NCBI GenBank assembly: GCA_002441135.1
Contig: DJVJ01000057.1
Location: 2,319-37,349 of the forward strand
DNA from: Caryophanales bacterium UBA6259
GTDB lineage: Bacteria; Bacillota; Bacilli; Tepidibacillales; Tepidibacillaceae
Length of the DNA: 35,031 bases
Direction: 5' to 3'
Shown: one piece after another, positions 8,734 through 16,612 of the stretch
How positions within the stretch are numbered: the first letter of the stretch is position 1
Layout of the letters: each line of letters begins with the position of its first letter
Program-made: the position numbers and the translations under genes
The notes under the pieces: model-generated
What the model saw: only the letters and a program-made list of their open reading frames with translations
Told to the model about the DNA's origin: nothing
The model's database searches: none

Positions 8734-9860
8734 ACCGAATCTATTTAGATAATGCGGCGACTACTGCTGTTCATCCACAAGTATTTGAAAAGATGGAACC
8801 CTTTTTGAAAGAGCAATTTGGAAATCCATCTAGTCTTCACTATTTTGGACGAGAAGTGAAAAAGTATGTTAAGGAAGCAAGAGAATCCCTTGCTGCTTCT
8901 CTTAATATTCATCCGGACCAGCTTATTTTCAATAGTGGAGGAACAGAAGGGGATCAGCATGCCATTATTGGAGTTGCCTTAGCCAATCTTAACAAGGGCA
9001 AGCATTTAATCATTTCAGAAATTGAACATTCCGCAGTAATGAATGCCGCTAATTTTTTAAAGCAGCTTGGCTTTGAATTTACGGTGCTCCCTGTGGATCA
9101 ATATGGAAAAATTAATCTTCAGCAATTAAAGGATCAAATTCGGCAGGATACGATTTTAATCAGTATTATGTATGTAAATAACGAGATTGGTACTATCCAA
9201 GACATCGTGGAGATTGGAAATATAGCAAAAGAAAAAGGAATTTATTTTCACACGGATGCAGTACAAGCTTATCCGATTATCGATATGGATTTAAAAGCAC
9301 TACCTATTGATTTAATGACTATTTCTTCTCATAAGATCAATGGCCCAAAAGGGATTGGGGCATTATATGTAGCCAATAAAGTGCAAATTCAATCGCTTTT
9401 GTCAGGTACACAGGAAAAGGGAAGGCGAGCAGGCACGGAAAATGTACCTGGTATCATTGGGTTTGGAGAAGCGGCAAAATTATTATCGGAAATAAAAAAC
9501 GAAAAGCAGCACAAATTCACAACCATGAGAAAAAGAATGATTGAAATTTGGAAAGAGATGCTTCATGAAGAACAGTTTATGATTCATGGACATCCTAAGG
9601 ATGTGGTACCCACTATTCTTAATGTCAGCTTTCCTCAAGTGGATACACAAACCATGTTAATGAAGCTTGATTTGCAAGGTATAGCAATATCTGGTGGCTC
9701 TGCTTGTGCATCTGGTGCAATTTCTGTTTCACGGGTCATAAAAGCCCTGCATTTACCAGATCAGCAAGCCAATTCTGCTGTAAGAATAAGCTTTGGATTG
9801 AACAATACGATTGAGGAAATAGAAGCTGCTGCAAAGAAAATCGCAATGAACTGTCTTTAA
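8730..9860 (+). CDS. Cysteine desulfurase (IscS/NifS family)
   Basis: A 376-residue PLP enzyme of class V aminotransferase fold. The Schiff-base lysine is in SSHKINGPKG (Lys202), and the catalytic cysteine in GGSACASG (Cys326). It removes sulfur from cysteine as an enzyme persulfide for tRNA thiolation or iron-sulfur clusters. Position downstream of rarA matches B. subtilis yrvO, the partner of the tRNA thiouridylase MnmA, but mnmA is not adjacent here. The start is TTG, overlapping the previous stop by 4 nt and preceded by GAGGGGG. Confidence 0.92.
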   Translation: MNRIYLDNAATTAVHPQVFEKMEPFLKEQFGNPSSLHYFGREVKKYVKEARESLAASLNIHPDQLIFNSGGTEGDQHAIIGVALANLNKGKHLIISEIEHSAVMNAANFLKQLGFEFTVLPVDQYGKINLQQLKDQIRQDTILISIMYVNNEIGTIQDIVEIGNIAKEKGIYFHTDAVQAYPIIDMDLKALPIDLMTISSHKINGPKGIGALYVANKVQIQSLLSGTQEKGRRAGTENVPGIIGFGEAAKLLSEIKNEKQHKFTTMRKRMIEIWKEMLHEEQFMIHGHPKDVVPTILNVSFPQVDTQTMLMKLDLQGIAISGGSACASGAISVSRVIKALHLPDQQANSAVRISFGLNNTIEEIEAAAKKIAMNCL

Positions 9861-9936
9861 TTCCAATAATCACATCGTATGAAGAAAGAAAAGAATCACA
9901 TAATAGTAGTATCCCTTGCCATAAGGAGGGATTTGC

Positions 9937-10437
9937 TTGCAAAAAGCACAAGATGTGATTGGTTTACCTGTATTAGACACTAGCTCTGGAAAAAGGATTG
10001 GCAATGTGAAGGATATATTTTTTCAAGCGGATGGAGAAATTATGGGCTTAAGTGTTGAAGCACAAGGCCTTTTCTCCAAAGTCTTGTTTTTATCCTTTGA
10101 GCATATCGGGGCTATTGGGCATGATGCAGTCACAGTAGGTACCGATCGTTTTCTTTCTACATTAGACTTGGAAGCAGTGTATGGGTTATACACTGGTAAA
10201 AAGTCGTACAAGGGGCTCCCTATTATAGCGACAAATGGCAATGAACTAGGACACATTGAAGATGTTTATTTTCTGGAAGAAATGGGCAAAATTATAGGGT
10301 ATGAATTATCGGATGGTTTTTTTCAAGATGTAACCGAAGGGAGAAAAATCATCGAACACCCACCGTCATTGGTGATTGGTGAAGACGCAATGATTGTTCC
10401 CTATGATGAAATAAAGGAAATAAGCCCAAACGTATAG
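9937..10437 (+). CDS. yrrD: PRC-barrel domain protein (YrrD-like)
   Basis: A 166-residue protein made of two PRC-barrel repeats, about residues 3-75 and 85-160; each begins with a segment like 'hxGhPVhdxxxGxxhGxVxDhhF' (GLPVLDTSSGKRIGNVKDIFF and GLPIIATNGNELGHIEDVYF). PRC barrels bind RNA or protein partners; this family's role is unknown. It starts with TTG, 9 nt after AAGGAGGG. It ends directly before the next ribosome binding site and leads a three-gene group of small conserved proteins upstream of yrrI, as in B. subtilis. Confidence 0.85.
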   Translation: MQKAQDVIGLPVLDTSSGKRIGNVKDIFFQADGEIMGLSVEAQGLFSKVLFLSFEHIGAIGHDAVTVGTDRFLSTLDLEAVYGLYTGKKSYKGLPIIATNGNELGHIEDVYFLEEMGKIIGYELSDGFFQDVTEGRKIIEHPPSLVIGEDAMIVPYDEIKEISPNV

Positions 10438-10452
10438 GAGGAAAGTAAACCG

Positions 10453-10650
10453 GTGTTAAATTGTCCTAATTGCCATAGCAAGGATATTGGAAAGATTGCC
10501 AATAACCAATATTATTGCTGGAGCTGTTTTATTGAGTTCGCTGTAGAAGGAGATCGGTATATCACGTTTCAGGTTGAGGAAGATGGAAGCCTTAGTTCTC
10601 TAGATGATCTTTTTACTGAAGATGAGTTGAGAATTCAACAATCATTCTAA
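10453..10650 (+). CDS. Small zinc-ribbon-like protein
   Basis: A 65-residue protein with paired cysteines CPNCHS near the start and CWSC about 15 residues later, the spacing of a zinc ribbon, followed by an acidic tail. It starts with GTG after TAGGAGG, which overlaps the yrrD stop region, so it is co-translated with yrrD. B. subtilis has a small protein at this position (YrzR); I propose correspondence by place and size only. Function unknown. Confidence 0.75.
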   Translation: MLNCPNCHSKDIGKIANNQYYCWSCFIEFAVEGDRYITFQVEEDGSLSSLDDLFTEDELRIQQSF

Positions 10651-10663
10651 AGGAGGAGACGTC

Positions 10664-10861
10664 ATGGGACGTTTAGCTCGAGGAATGCTAACAGGCGGAG
10701 TGATTGCTGCAGCTGCAGGTATGCTGATGAGAAAGCAAAATACTCGTCAAAACATGATGAATCAAATCATGAATACGGCGATAAATCTGGCAGGAAGCAT
10801 GGGATTCTTCCGCATGTTTAGCAGAACAAGATTATTTAGAAACATGATTAAAATGAGATAG
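10664..10861 (+). CDS. Small basic protein, YrzQ/DUF3918-like
   Basis: A 65-residue basic protein with a glycine- and alanine-rich hydrophobic N-terminal segment (GMLTGGVIAAAAGMLM) followed by many Asn, Met and Arg. It has AAAGGAGGAG upstream of its ATG. Size, composition and its position between the zinc-ribbon protein and yrrI match YrzQ-type DUF3918 proteins. Function unknown. The terminator at 10877-10913 follows it. Confidence 0.7.
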   Translation: MGRLARGMLTGGVIAAAAGMLMRKQNTRQNMMNQIMNTAINLAGSMGFFRMFSRTRLFRNMIKMR

Positions 10862-10876
10862 CTGTAATTTGTAAGG

Positions 10877-10913
10877 AAAGAACACTTATTTTTTAGGTGT
10901 TCTTTTCTTTTTT
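10877..10913 (+). terminator. Intrinsic terminator after the yrrD group
   Basis: AAAGAACAC pairs perfectly with GTGTTCTTT across a T-rich loop and is followed by a TCTTTTTT tract, closing the transcript of the desulfurase/yrrD/small-protein genes before yrrI. Confidence 0.85.
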
Positions 10914-10994
10914 AATACCCTTTATGCGTAATATTCAAATATTCAACATATACTTTTAAAAGATAGACAAGGTTAAAGAGAGGGGTGAATCAAT

Positions 10995-12074
10995 ATGAAA
11001 ATTGAAATCACAGAGGGACGTTTTAAAAGAATGGTGTCCTTTTTAATCATTATGCTTTTATTTTTAACAGTGCTTTATTTAGTGATTAAAGTAAGTCCTG
11101 TACTTGCTAGCTTCTTTTATTTTGTAAAAAATTTATTTTTACCATTTTTTATTGCGTTAATCATCTCATATCTATTGCACCCTATTGTGACCCTCTTATT
11201 TGAACGTGGAGTTCCAAGGTCGATTGCGGTTTTACTTATTTACATCATCTTTTTTGGGTCATTAACCATTATTTTATCGAAAACAATACCTTTATTGATA
11301 GGACAGATTAAAGACTTTATGGAGAACTTTCCATCAATCATAGAAAAATTGGAGGGTTGGTTAGATATCATTCGACACGACCCCACCTATCCATTACCAG
11401 ATACTATTCAAGATGGGATTGATTCTTTTTTTGAAAATTGGGAAGGAAAATTTGCCAAAGGGTTTGTGGATGTAACTAGCTGGATAAGTAACACTATCGG
11501 GCTTTTATTTACCCTGTTTTTAGTACCCTTTGTTTCATTTTATATTTTAAAGGATTATAAGCTGATTGAAAAAACCGTAATTACCTTTGTTCCAAAAAAA
11601 CAAAGAAAAGAAATGATTCGTCTATTAAGAGATATTGATGAAGCATTAGGAAACTATATACGTGGCCAATTAATGGTTTGTACATTGGTTGGGGTTTTGG
11701 CATATATAGGCTATATTTTTCTTGGATTACCCTATTCCTTATTACTAGCCTCCATTGTGGGCTTAACAAATGTTATTCCTTATTTAGGGCCTTTTATCGG
11801 TGCTTTTCCAGCAGTCATCGTGGGATTGAGTATATCCTGGAAGCTGGGACTTTCCGTTTTAGCAGTAAATTTAATCATTCAAGCTCTAGAAGGTAATGTC
11901 ATTTCACCACAGATTGTTGGACGTTCTCTTCATATTCACCCTTTATTTATCATTTTATCACTATTGATTGGTGGACAGGTTGCAGGGATTTTTGGGATGA
12001 TTTTGGCTGTGCCATTCTTTGCAATTTTAAAGGTAATTATTCAGCATGTCGCATTATATTATCGACATAGTTGA
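10995..12074 (+). CDS. yrrI: AI-2E family permease (YrrI-like)
   Basis: A 359-residue membrane protein with the PF01594 layout: two N-terminal membrane segments, an amphipathic coiled region (about residues 95-150), then a C-terminal block of hydrophobic helices with the conserved GLTNVIPYLGPFIGAFPA segment. Family members have been linked to AI-2 export, sodium/proton exchange or are uncharacterised. It starts at ATG with AGAGAGGGG upstream. Its TGA stop is embedded in the -35 box of the alaS promoter. Confidence 0.9.
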   Translation: MKIEITEGRFKRMVSFLIIMLLFLTVLYLVIKVSPVLASFFYFVKNLFLPFFIALIISYLLHPIVTLLFERGVPRSIAVLLIYIIFFGSLTIILSKTIPLLIGQIKDFMENFPSIIEKLEGWLDIIRHDPTYPLPDTIQDGIDSFFENWEGKFAKGFVDVTSWISNTIGLLFTLFLVPFVSFYILKDYKLIEKTVITFVPKKQRKEMIRLLRDIDEALGNYIRGQLMVCTLVGVLAYIGYIFLGLPYSLLLASIVGLTNVIPYLGPFIGAFPAVIVGLSISWKLGLSVLAVNLIIQALEGNVISPQIVGRSLHIHPLFIILSLLIGGQVAGIFGMILAVPFFAILKVIIQHVALYYRHS

Positions 12075-12099
12075 CATTATATTTATTGCTAGGTATAAT
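12071..12099 (+). promoter_or_regulatory. Consensus sigma-A promoter for alaS
   Basis: TTGACA at 12071-12076 and TATAAT at 12094-12099 are both perfect consensus hexamers with the ideal 17-bp spacer. The -35 box contains the yrrI stop codon. Transcription should start near 12106, just before the T-box leader. Confidence 0.9.
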
Positions 12100-12130
12100 A
12101 ATCGCAAAATATTCTATTACATAATACGTT

Positions 12131-12390
12131 GATGAAGGATCGAGTAGATTATACCCCTCTTAAGAGAGGAAGCTTCTATGGTAAATCATAGGCTGAGAGA
12201 GCTTCTAGAAACAGGGATAATTGAAGGCTAATCTAGAGACGATGGGTTTATTCCCCTTATCCAATCAATGAAGCGACTTGTCTCAAAATCTTCTGATTTT
12301 AGAATTGAGAGATTACAAAGCAAGTAAGCAGGGTGGTACCGCGTAAGTGAACAACACTTTCGTCCCTGATGTGGATGAAGGTGTTTTTTT
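12131..12390 (+). promoter_or_regulatory. T-box riboswitch leader of alaS
   Basis: The leader has the T-box order: stem I, the conserved T-box sequence (GCAGGGTGGTACCGCG, 12328-12343) and a terminator. The terminator pairs AACACTTTCGTCC (12353-12365) with GGATGAAGGTGTT (12373-12385) and is followed by a T run to 12390. The T-box bases pair with the 5' side of the terminator to form the antiterminator when uncharged tRNA is bound. On the 3' side of stem I, GCT at 12227-12229 (an alanine codon, followed by A) is the likely specifier, next to TAATCTA, which pairs with TAGATTA in the 5' arm. This fits control by uncharged tRNA-Ala. The 379 bp between yrrI and alaS are thereby explained. Confidence 0.92.
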
Positions 12391-12453
12391 AATGCCCATT
12401 TTTAGTAAATCAGCCTTTAGAATTGAATCACTAGTTAAATGGAGGAATGAAAA

Positions 12454-15105
12454 ATGAAAAAAATGTCTGTACATGAAATCAGAAAAGCTTTTCTTGATTT
12501 CTTTGTGACAAAGGGTCATAAAATCGAGCCTAGTGCACCATTAATTCCATATGATGATCCAACGCTTTTATGGATTAATAGTGGTGTAGCTACATTAAAG
12601 CCTTATTTTGACGGTAGAAAAATACCAGAGAATCCAAGAATAACAAATGCTCAAAAATCAATTCGTACCAACGATATTGAAAACGTAGGAAAAACTGCAA
12701 GACATCATACCTTTTTTGAAATGCTTGGGAACTTCTCTATTGGAGACTATTTTAAAACAGAGGCGATTCATTGGGCATGGGAGTTCTTGACGGATGAGAA
12801 ATGGATTGGCTTTGATCCAGAAAAATTATCTGTAACCATTCATCCAGAAGATGACGAAGCATTTAAAATATGGCATGAGGAAATTGGGGTTCCAGAAGAG
12901 CGAATTGTTCGCTTAGAAGGTAACTTCTGGGATATTGGAGAGGGTCCAAGTGGTCCTAACACGGAGATTTTCTATGATCGTGGTGCACATTATTGTGACG
13001 CAACTGATCCTGAATGCTATCCGGGTGGAGAGAATGAACGTTATTTAGAGGTTTGGAATTTAGTATTCTCTCAATTTAACCATAATCCAGATGGTAGCTA
13101 TACGCCATTGCCAAAGAAAAACATTGATACAGGAATGGGCTTAGAGCGGATGGCGTCTATTCTACAGGATGTAGAAACCAACTTTGATACGGATGCATTT
13201 ATGCCGATTATTTCTCGAGTAGCAGAGCATGCCAAAGTAACCTATCATGAAAATAAAGAAACTGATACTGCATTAAAGGTGATTGCAGACCATATTCGTA
13301 CCATTGCATTTGCAATTGGTGATGGTGCTTTACCATCCAATGAAGGACGAGGCTATATTATCCGTCGTTTACTTCGAAGAGCAGTTCGTTATGGAAGAAA
13401 AATTGGGGTAGAGAAGCCATTCTTATATACCTTAACCTCTCTTGTAGGAGAAATTATGAAATCCTACTATCCAGAAGTATTAGAAAAGAAGGACTTCATT
13501 GAAAAAGTAATCAAAAATGAGGAAGAGCGTTTCCATGAGACATTGTCCGATGGATTACTTATCCTAGAAGAAATTGTTCATAAAGCGAAAAAAGAAGGAA
13601 GAACCACCATCACAGGTGCAGAAGCATTTACTTTATATGACACCTATGGATTCCCATTAGATCTTACACAGGATTTTGCAGAAGAGCAGCAAATAGCAGT
13701 AGATGTGGAAGGCTTTGAAAGTCATATGGAGCAGCAAAGAGAACGTGCACGCTCTGCTCGACAAGATATGAATAGCATGCAGGTGCAAGGTGGTGTGTTT
13801 GGAGAAATAAAAGATAAAAGTGAGTTTGTTGGCTATCATCACTTAAGAGCTGAAACAAAAATCAGCCATTTAATTCAGGACAATCAATTGGTAGAACTAG
13901 TGACTGAGGGGCAACAAGCATATGTAATTTTGGAAGTTACTCCTTTTTATGCAGAAAGTGGTGGCCAGATTGCTGACCAAGGAACCATTGTTGGCGAAAA
14001 TGGTGAAGAAATGAAGGTTTTAGATGTAACAAAAGCGCCAAATGGTCAGCATGTTCAAAGGGTAGAGGTTGTAAGTGGAACCTTTAAAACAGGAGATTCA
14101 GTAAAAGCAAAAGTGGATTCCACAAAACGTGGAGATGTTATCAAAAACCATACAGCAACCCATCTTTTACATCGTGCACTAAAGGATGTATTAGGAGAAC
14201 ATGTTAATCAGGCAGGATCAGCAGTTGCTGCAGAACGACTTCGTTTTGACTTCTCTCATTTTGGTCAGGTTACTGAACAAGAGTTGGAGATTGTTGAAAG
14301 AAAGGTAAATGAAAAGATTTGGAGTAGCTTAGGTGTGGAGACCATGCTGAAGTCAATAAATGAGGCAAAAGCAATGGGGGCAATGGCTTTATTTAATGAA
14401 AAATATGGTGATGAAGTACGTGTGGTTAAGGTAGGAGAATATAGCTTAGAGCTATGTGGTGGCTGCCATGTTGCTAATTCTGCTGAAATTGGTATCTTCA
14501 AAATTGTTTCTGAAAGCAGTATCGGGGCAGGGATTCGTAGAATCGAAGCAGTTACTGGTAAATGGGCTTACCAATATTTTAATGGTCAGCATGAGCTTTT
14601 AAAGAGCTTAGCAAAAGAATTAAAAGCTAATGTTATTGATGTACCAGAAAAAGTAGAAGGATTGCAGCATACGATTAAAGAGCTACAAAAAGAAAATGAA
14701 GCACTTAAATCTAAGCTTAGTCATATAGGAGCAAAAGATTTAGTGAATCAAATTGAAACCATAGATGGCATCTCTGTATTACGTGCAAAACTAGGTTCCA
14801 TGGATATGAAAAATCTTCGTCAGGTAATGGATGCAATGAGAGGAAATATTCCAAGTGGTATTATTATCTTAGCTTCTGTCAATGATGATAAGGTAAACCT
14901 TGTTGCTTCTGTTTCGAAGGATTTAATGGACAAAGGATTCCATGCCGGACAATTAATTAAAGGTGCTGCTGAAATTGTTGGTGGTGGCGGTGGCGGTCGT
15001 CCTGATATGGCTCAAGCTGGTGGAAAAGATCCTGAAAAAGTGGAACAATCATTGAATTACGTGACTGATTACGTAAAATCAGTTATAATGAAATTGACAA
15101 ACTGA
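12454..15105 (+). CDS. alaS: Alanyl-tRNA synthetase
   Basis: An 883-residue class II synthetase of normal length. The N-terminal catalytic domain includes the family block around HHTFFEMLGNFSIGDYF. The editing domain has the zinc-binding HxxxH (His566 and His570) with the Cys668-Gly-Gly-Cys671-His element. The C-terminal DHHA1/C-Ala domain has the terminal glycine-rich block followed by RPDMAQAGG. It charges tRNA-Ala and removes misacylated Ser or Gly. ATG start with GGAGGAATG upstream. Expression is set by the T-box leader. Confidence 0.98.
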   Translation: MKKMSVHEIRKAFLDFFVTKGHKIEPSAPLIPYDDPTLLWINSGVATLKPYFDGRKIPENPRITNAQKSIRTNDIENVGKTARHHTFFEMLGNFSIGDYFKTEAIHWAWEFLTDEKWIGFDPEKLSVTIHPEDDEAFKIWHEEIGVPEERIVRLEGNFWDIGEGPSGPNTEIFYDRGAHYCDATDPECYPGGENERYLEVWNLVFSQFNHNPDGSYTPLPKKNIDTGMGLERMASILQDVETNFDTDAFMPIISRVAEHAKVTYHENKETDTALKVIADHIRTIAFAIGDGALPSNEGRGYIIRRLLRRAVRYGRKIGVEKPFLYTLTSLVGEIMKSYYPEVLEKKDFIEKVIKNEEERFHETLSDGLLILEEIVHKAKKEGRTTITGAEAFTLYDTYGFPLDLTQDFAEEQQIAVDVEGFESHMEQQRERARSARQDMNSMQVQGGVFGEIKDKSEFVGYHHLRAETKISHLIQDNQLVELVTEGQQAYVILEVTPFYAESGGQIADQGTIVGENGEEMKVLDVTKAPNGQHVQRVEVVSGTFKTGDSVKAKVDSTKRGDVIKNHTATHLLHRALKDVLGEHVNQAGSAVAAERLRFDFSHFGQVTEQELEIVERKVNEKIWSSLGVETMLKSINEAKAMGAMALFNEKYGDEVRVVKVGEYSLELCGGCHVANSAEIGIFKIVSESSIGAGIRRIEAVTGKWAYQYFNGQHELLKSLAKELKANVIDVPEKVEGLQHTIKELQKENEALKSKLSHIGAKDLVNQIETIDGISVLRAKLGSMDMKNLRQVMDAMRGNIPSGIIILASVNDDKVNLVASVSKDLMDKGFHAGQLIKGAAEIVGGGGGGRPDMAQAGGKDPEKVEQSLNYVTDYVKSVIMKLTN

Positions 15106-15121
15106 CATAATTTACTATAAT
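15094..15121 (+). promoter_or_regulatory. Sigma-A promoter for the yrzL-ruvX-yrzB group
   Basis: TTGACA at 15094-15099 and TATAAT at 15116-15121, spacer 16 bp, lie across the end of alaS (stop at 15103-15105). There is no terminator between alaS and yrzL, so this promoter would allow expression of the downstream genes independent of the T-box. Confidence 0.75.
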
Positions 15122-15149
15122 TATTCTTCTTAAGTGAGGTGTAGTTTAT

Positions 15150-15413
15150 ATGAACCCGATGGATCATACGATGAAATTTAGTGTACGAACGGATCAAGTG
15201 GATAATGACCTTCAAGAAATCCTATTTACTGTTTATGAAACACTAAAGGAAAAAGGCTATAATCCAATTAACCAGATTGTTGGCTATCTTCTTTCAGGGG
15301 ACCCAGCATATATCCCAAGACACAATAATGCGAGAAATTTAATTCGTAAAGTAGAGCGGGATGAATTGATTGAAGAATTGGTGAAATCCTATTTAAAACA
15401 GCACCATCAATAA
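15150..15413 (+). CDS. yrzL: IreB/UPF0297 family protein (YrzL)
   Basis: An 87-residue protein with the conserved UPF0297 segments TMKFSVRTDQVDNDLQEILFTVYETLKEKGYNP (written in part: TMKF and EKGYNP) and GYLLSGDPAYIPRHNNAR. The Enterococcus member IreB is a phosphorylation substrate of the Ser/Thr kinase IreK and affects cephalosporin resistance; the Bacillus role is not clear. GAGGTG precedes the ATG at about 12 nt. The neighbours alaS, ruvX and yrzB are the standard Firmicutes order. Confidence 0.92.
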   Translation: MNPMDHTMKFSVRTDQVDNDLQEILFTVYETLKEKGYNPINQIVGYLLSGDPAYIPRHNNARNLIRKVERDELIEELVKSYLKQHHQ

Positions 15414-15448
15414 GAAGATAATTTTTAAAATTTTAATGGTTATCATAT

Positions 15449-15470
15449 AAAGGGGGAGGAATCCCCCTTT
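15449..15470 (+). promoter_or_regulatory. Hairpin between yrzL and ruvX
   Basis: AAAGGGGGA pairs perfectly with TCCCCCTTT around the tetraloop GGAA. It is followed by AAAGC rather than a T run, so it is not a standard terminator. It could stabilise the upstream mRNA end or act as a processing site. The GGGGGAGG strand resembles a ribosome binding site but is too far (over 30 nt) from the ruvX ATG to serve it. Confidence 0.5.
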
Positions 15471-15492
15471 AAAGCTGAAAGTAGGAACTTTT

Positions 15493-15903
15493 ATGAGAAT
15501 CATGGGCTTAGATGTAGGAGATAAGACCATCGGTGTTGCTATTAGTGATGAATTTGGTTGGACTGCTCAGGGTATTGAAGTGATAAGACGACATAAGCTA
15601 AACCAAGATCTAGAAAGATTACAAGAGTTAATCAATCAATATCAAATCGAGGAGCTTGTTGTAGGATTACCTAAAAATATGAATGGCTCAATCGGGCCAA
15701 GAGCTGAACTTGCAATAGAATTTGCTAATCTCATCAAAGAGCAATTCAAGCTTCCTGTTCATCTAGAGGATGAACGATTAACCACAGTTTCTGCAGAAAG
15801 AACATTAATAGAAGCAGATGTAAGTCGAAAAAAGCGAAAGAAAGTTATTGATAAAATGGCAGCAATACTAATCCTTCAAGGATATCTTGATAAGAAGAGG
15901 TGA
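15493..15903 (+). CDS. ruvX: Holliday junction resolvase-like / pre-16S rRNA nuclease (YqgF)
   Basis: A 136-residue RNase H-fold protein of the YqgF/RuvX family: MRIMGLDVGDKTIGVAISD carries the first catalytic Asp (in GLDVG), VVGLPKNMNGSIGPRA is the family's central motif with the usual GLP, and HLEDERLTT contains further acidic residues. Family members process the 5' end of 16S rRNA and have been proposed as junction resolvases. Its start has only a modest GTAGGAA site. Its stop overlaps the ribosome binding site of yrzB. Confidence 0.95.
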   Translation: MRIMGLDVGDKTIGVAISDEFGWTAQGIEVIRRHKLNQDLERLQELINQYQIEELVVGLPKNMNGSIGPRAELAIEFANLIKEQFKLPVHLEDERLTTVSAERTLIEADVSRKKRKKVIDKMAAILILQGYLDKKR

Positions 15904-15908
15904 ATGGT

Positions 15909-16187
15909 ATGACAAACCATGAAGAAGAAAAAGAGTATATTTTTATCCCTGATGATGAGGGCAATGAGGAAAAATTTGAGATTTTATATTCATTTGAAAC
16001 AGATGATGAAAAAAAATATCTATTGGTTGTTCCTGCGGATTTAGAAGACGATGAGGAAGAAGCAGAGGTATATGCTTTTCGTTATGAAGAAGAAAATGAT
16101 GATTTACAATTATTCACCATTGAAACAGATGAAGAATGGGACATGATTGAAGAGGTTTTAAATACTTTAGATCCAGAATTGATCTAA
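15909..16187 (+). CDS. yrzB: DUF1292/UPF0473 acidic protein (YrzB)
   Basis: A 92-residue very acidic protein with the DUF1292 pattern (YIFIPDDEGNEEKFEILYSFE, then a beta-rich middle and the EEWDMIEEV end). The start ATG 15909 has GAGGTGA 6 nt upstream, embedded in the end of ruvX; a GTG at 15900 would be within that site. Function unknown. It stands in the conserved yrzL-ruvX-yrzB trio. Confidence 0.88.
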   Translation: MTNHEEEKEYIFIPDDEGNEEKFEILYSFETDDEKKYLLVVPADLEDDEEEAEVYAFRYEEENDDLQLFTIETDEEWDMIEEVLNTLDPELI

Positions 16188-16201
16188 TAGGAGTGAAAAG
16201 G

Positions 16202-16492
16202 ATGGACAAGAAAAATATTGAGGAATTAGAATTACTAAAGGCAAGCATTGGCTCTAAAGCTACGCTTTATGACGAAAATGATCAACCTCAGGAGTTTCTA
16301 ATTTTATTGGAATTAAAATTTAACAATCAGCATTATGCTTATTTTCAATCCTTAGAGGATGAAGAGAGTGATATTGATGTTTTCAAGGTGGTAATGGAAG
16401 ACGGAGAATATGACCTTCAATACATAGAGGATGATCAAGAATTTGAGAGTGCTGTAGAGGCTTTTGATTATTGGACTTTTGATAAAGAATAA
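16202..16492 (+). CDS. Second DUF1292-type acidic protein
   Basis: A 96-residue acidic protein immediately after yrzB, with the same general pattern: an early segment on a beta strand (ATLYDENDQPQEFLILLELKF), a central YAYFQSLEDEESDIDVFKV and a C-terminal DQEFESAVEAF. It looks like a diverged tandem paralogue of YrzB. ATG 16202 has AGGAG 8 nt upstream; a GTG at 16193 overlaps that site. Function unknown. Confidence 0.72.
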   Translation: MDKKNIEELELLKASIGSKATLYDENDQPQEFLILLELKFNNQHYAYFQSLEDEESDIDVFKVVMEDGEYDLQYIEDDQEFESAVEAFDYWTFDKE

Positions 16493-16508
16493 TCAAGGAT
16501 TAAGATAA

Positions 16509-16538
16509 TGAGAGGGATGCCCTCTCATTGTTTTTTTT
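16509..16538 (+). terminator. Intrinsic terminator after the DUF1292 genes
   Basis: TGAGAGGG pairs perfectly with CCCTCTCA across an ATG loop and is followed by TTG and eight T residues. Confidence 0.92.
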
Positions 16539-16612
16539 GTCGACTTATGCTAATTTAAATGAGATATAGCTAGAATGAGAGATAGATTTTTTGGATAAGG
16601 GATGGGAGAAGT

